The translations under genes and the position numbers were made by a program. 64,000 nt of DNA from Saprospiraceae bacterium. Its GTDB lineage: Bacteria > Bacteroidota > Bacteroidia > Chitinophagales > Saprospiraceae. Below the pieces are notes generated by a model. The model had not been told where the DNA came from. It did no database searches and saw only the letters and a program-made list of their open reading frames with translations. Shown piece by piece: positions 62,801 through 64,000 of the stretch. Within the stretch, counting starts at the first letter, position 1. The number at the start of each line of letters is the position of its first letter. The stretch spans positions 175,117 through 239,116 of the forward strand of contig JAHDGU010000005.1 of assembly GCA_020627535.1 (NCBI GenBank). Direction: 5' to 3'.

Positions 62801-63876
62801 ACGCCATGGATGGGCAGATTGATTTTACGATTACGGATGATCCGGAGCGGACGATGATTTCTCTGAGTATTGATGGCGGTATGTCTTGGACTGAAGTGGC
62901 TGATGACATTGGAGTCTTCAGTTTTACCGACTTAGAGTCTGGCTTCTATGACCTGGCCGTGCGCTGGCCCAATGGGGATTGCCTCGTAGAGCTGGGAGAA
63001 GTGGAAGTGGAGGATGTGATGAGTCCAGACATTTTGGCGACAGCCACCAATGCTTTCTGTACAGCAGATCTATTTGACATGGATCGCTGGGATCTGAGCA
63101 ATGGTGAAATTCAGCTTGACTTCACAGGTATCGCATCGGAGGATATGATAGAAATCAGCATTGACGGAGGCCTGAGCTATCCCTACAGTGTAAGTGATGA
63201 GGCAGGACAGTACGTGATCGATGATCTCGTGCCAGGGGTATACAAGATCTGGGCCCGATGGGGCAGCGGTACATGTGCCGACTATGTAGATCAGGCGGTC
63301 ATTGAGGTCGATGATGGCCCTGAGATGGCTTTCGCCAAAATGGACGCTTGTCTAGGTCAAAATCTTGGTGGCATTACCTTCTATCCAGAAAATCACCCCA
63401 ATCACGCTTACATAGAAATCAGCCTTGATGGTGGTATCACATATCCCTACATGATCCCAGATCTAGCAGATAGCTTTCACATTGATGACATTGAGGAAGG
63501 CGCCTATGATATCTGGATCAGATTCATGGACAATAGCTGTCCAGTACATGTGGACGTGATCTACATTGACGAGGTCGATTGTGGTCCTCCCTTGACCTGT
63601 TATGACGGAGTCCTCAATGGAGACGAAGAGTACATTGACTGCGGAGGTCTTTGTGATCCCTGCAATGCCTGTCCTTTTGACGATGCAGTGATTGATGTGT
63701 CCCAAGTGCTATCAGTATCACTAGATATCAGTGCCTCCAGTACGATACAAGCGATCAATGTCATGCTCGATTCTACGATCCTCAGCCTTCAGGCTGTAGA
63801 GTCTGTGGAGCTGACGGCAGGATTCGAAGTGCCCCTAGGCGCAGAATTCGAAGCGAAAATTGACGAGTGTAACTGA
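59803..63876 (+). CDS. Giant secreted protein with twelve 'SIDGG' repeats
   Basis: 1357 residues with a signal peptide (FMVLFVAIMTSAQAQ). Residues about 30-185 form a beta-rich domain (SSILLDYDTSVVQFDEYIPVSF...VLMGTAIWTFKD) with the look of a cohesin or cohesin-like carbohydrate-binding fold; this is inference. Twelve repeats of about 85-95 residues follow, each with a Cys, a (S/T)(I/L)DGG(V/L)xFPY core and a LPAGxYDLWVRW-DxxCP end. The fourth is degenerate. After a Cys cluster (CYDGVLNGDEEYIDCGG LCDPC) comes a C-terminal SVELTAGFEVPLGAEFEAKIDEC unit common in Saprospirales exported proteins. Mini-hairpin copies lie at 63032-63045 (GACA loop) and 63327-63341. Confidence 0.85.
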   Translation: MNQRNDRIHRMHWMFMVLFVAIMTSAQAQIVEVQLDGENLCDGRLQVDIYLKASNFSTSNFSLASSSILLDYDTSVVQFDEYIPVSFDSTADAVAAGALWIDQAVSYDDQCGKLHIVAHKNDGGTANYVINKQEAVLMGTAIWTFKDEELDPEISLHDGLTLFNNALTNDGTATVTILDFPKVLDYSCVDQCVLAPSVTEIISHPEECGLSSGSLTMFFDDIPGETELEFSIDGGVNFSYAALDNADSLVIENLPSGFYSCWVRWGDDRCPSFVEDIDIGVIDAPVADVAVVNSCGSLDDGIISLHLGADTTRDTVLISLDGGINFTNYGLQDQVWMSDGLAPGSYDLWIKWQGEPCPVDLGYASVFADDLPSATYVKMNPCDTNDLGSLSIELMEGLDHDTAEISLDGGLTWAYELTTESSVIDDMATGSYDLWLRWSDDRCPVYLATVTIEQEAPPEIDLVAGHICNSEGTAELVVQITDDPLRDSVILDFETDQVIVADDIGSYTIQDLPAGEISVTATWSDSECLMTQSETIIDYIVPAVTVNTQAPTCELDNGSLELSIATSSEDSVLVSIDGGLNFELVPTGQSTIYMDLAAGNYAVEAKLNQAIDCPVSIDVYELIPESGSPTVSVDLYAAACGEDDGVIKFYFDDSPDQTAIQLSIDGGSSYVQVADTTGVYQFSDLAAGSYILSTRWADSSCTVDLGSYDIDALSAPSVSYQAFNSECILNDINSMDLSNGYIILAFDDSPLQDYIEFSIDGGLSFPYSTLSFQETYTISGLTPGEYTLAARWGDGLCELSLGSADIGIDGGPEVTWQAYPDCSSQANGMISLQFDDEPMRYGLEFSLDGGVTFPYVTSDVPMAYVIDSLAAGLYDLWVRYDDQSCPMMVSSVEILGTSQLDLSISVSPSNCELEDGLIQLMVTDDPERDSFHLSLDGGVTYPFIFSDSDALVSITDLPAGEYHLSSMWPGDECIQDHGLIVIDNIDAPQASVELFMEMCDAMDGQIDFTITDDPERTMISLSIDGGMSWTEVADDIGVFSFTDLESGFYDLAVRWPNGDCLVELGEVEVEDVMSPDILATATNAFCTADLFDMDRWDLSNGEIQLDFTGIASEDMIEISIDGGLSYPYSVSDEAGQYVIDDLVPGVYKIWARWGSGTCADYVDQAVIEVDDGPEMAFAKMDACLGQNLGGITFYPENHPNHAYIEISLDGGITYPYMIPDLADSFHIDDIEEGAYDIWIRFMDNSCPVHVDVIYIDEVDCGPPLTCYDGVLNGDEEYIDCGGLCDPCNACPFDDAVIDVSQVLSVSLDISASSTIQAINVMLDSTILSLQAVESVELTAGFEVPLGAEFEAKIDECN

Positions 63877-64000
63877 CCGATCCCGGAGGGTCGATGCCCC
63901 CAGGCGGCATCGAAGGGAAGGCACCGCGCAGCGGATGGGATTGCTCTGACCGATCCCGGAGGGTCGATGCCCCCAGGCGGCATCGAAGGGAAGGCACCGC
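63873..64000 (+). repeat. 73-bp direct repeat at the window end
   Basis: Unit 1 spans 63873-63945 and unit 2 starts at 63946 and is cut by the window end. The two are identical over the visible part of unit 2. Each holds CTGACCGATCCC, the palindromic GATGCC...GGCATC core and GGCACCGC. The first unit overlaps the stop codon of the giant gene. An inverted copy is at 38301-38372. Confidence 0.9.

Overview
The window looks like a chromosomal stretch of a Bacteroidota bacterium, most likely of the Saprospirales type. The reasons are: type IX secretion C-terminal sorting domains on secreted proteins; a Bacteroidota-type arginine decarboxylase/agmatinase/deoxyhypusine-synthase-like trio; a short adenylate kinase; GbsR-type regulators; DUF1800/DUF1501 secreted pairs; a Cys-rich 'NGDEEYIDCGG' motif in a giant repeat protein; and mostly absent Shine-Dalgarno sequences. 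I see no rRNA, tRNA, CRISPR array, prophage or intact insertion sequence.

Layout. 0.1-8.4 kb: a Lys/Ala-rich exported protein, HemW, a hypothetical gene that appears to be split by one in-frame TAG, an N-terminally short methylmalonyl-CoA mutase, a secreted cyanophycinase-like peptidase and a VWA lipoprotein. 8.4-15.7 kb: a GNAT gene, then a six-gene operon joining polyamine synthesis (arginine decarboxylase, agmatinase, deoxyhypusine-synthase-like) to two ATP-grasp enzymes and an AstE/aspartoacylase-like metalloenzyme. 15.7-25.9 kb: a YdeP/FdhF-type molybdoenzyme, M28 peptidase and PLD lipoproteins, then a DUF4956-CotH-VTC operon and an SRPBCC protein. 26.0-29.3 kb: a DUF1800/DUF1501 pair. 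29.5-38.1 kb: two paralogous TPR-like exported proteins, an outer-membrane beta-barrel protein, coaX and purH on the minus strand, divergent from an M16 peptidase and cysQ. 38.1-39.3 kb: a gene-free cluster of dispersed repeats. 39.3-42.4 kb: an exported protein, a GbsR regulator and a membrane protein that share an operator-like palindrome, and a TIGR01777 epimerase. 42.4-46.2 kb: an ECF sigma operon (sigma, membrane anti-sigma candidate, Spy-like protein, YHYH protein, MORN-like lipoprotein, SCO1). 46.2-50.8 kb: a Na+-pumping decarboxylase whose gamma subunit lies on the opposite strand behind nlpC and adk. 50.8-55.8 kb: hairpin-type tandem repeats interleaved with a nitrilase, rplY, prs, DUF2752, TM2 and EamA genes. 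56.0-63.9 kb: a second, divergent DUF1800/DUF1501 pair followed by a 1357-residue protein with twelve repeats. The window ends in a 73-bp repeat.

The most striking non-gene signal is a short element, TTTTGGC-GNRA-GCC, with about 25 copies on both strands, in several reading frames of unrelated genes and in gaps. Its stems co-vary (GGC/GCC, GGGC/GCCC, GCGC/GCGC, GCC/GGC, TGC/GCA) and its loops vary within GNRA (GAAA, GGAA, GTAA). It behaves like a nucleic-acid mini-hairpin family rather than a coding feature. The strongest candidate for a new gene system is the polyamine/ATP-grasp operon at 8.97-15.69 kb. Second is the 56-64 kb locus, where a dockerin-like tail on the DUF1501 protein sits next to a giant protein whose N-terminus could be cohesin-like.
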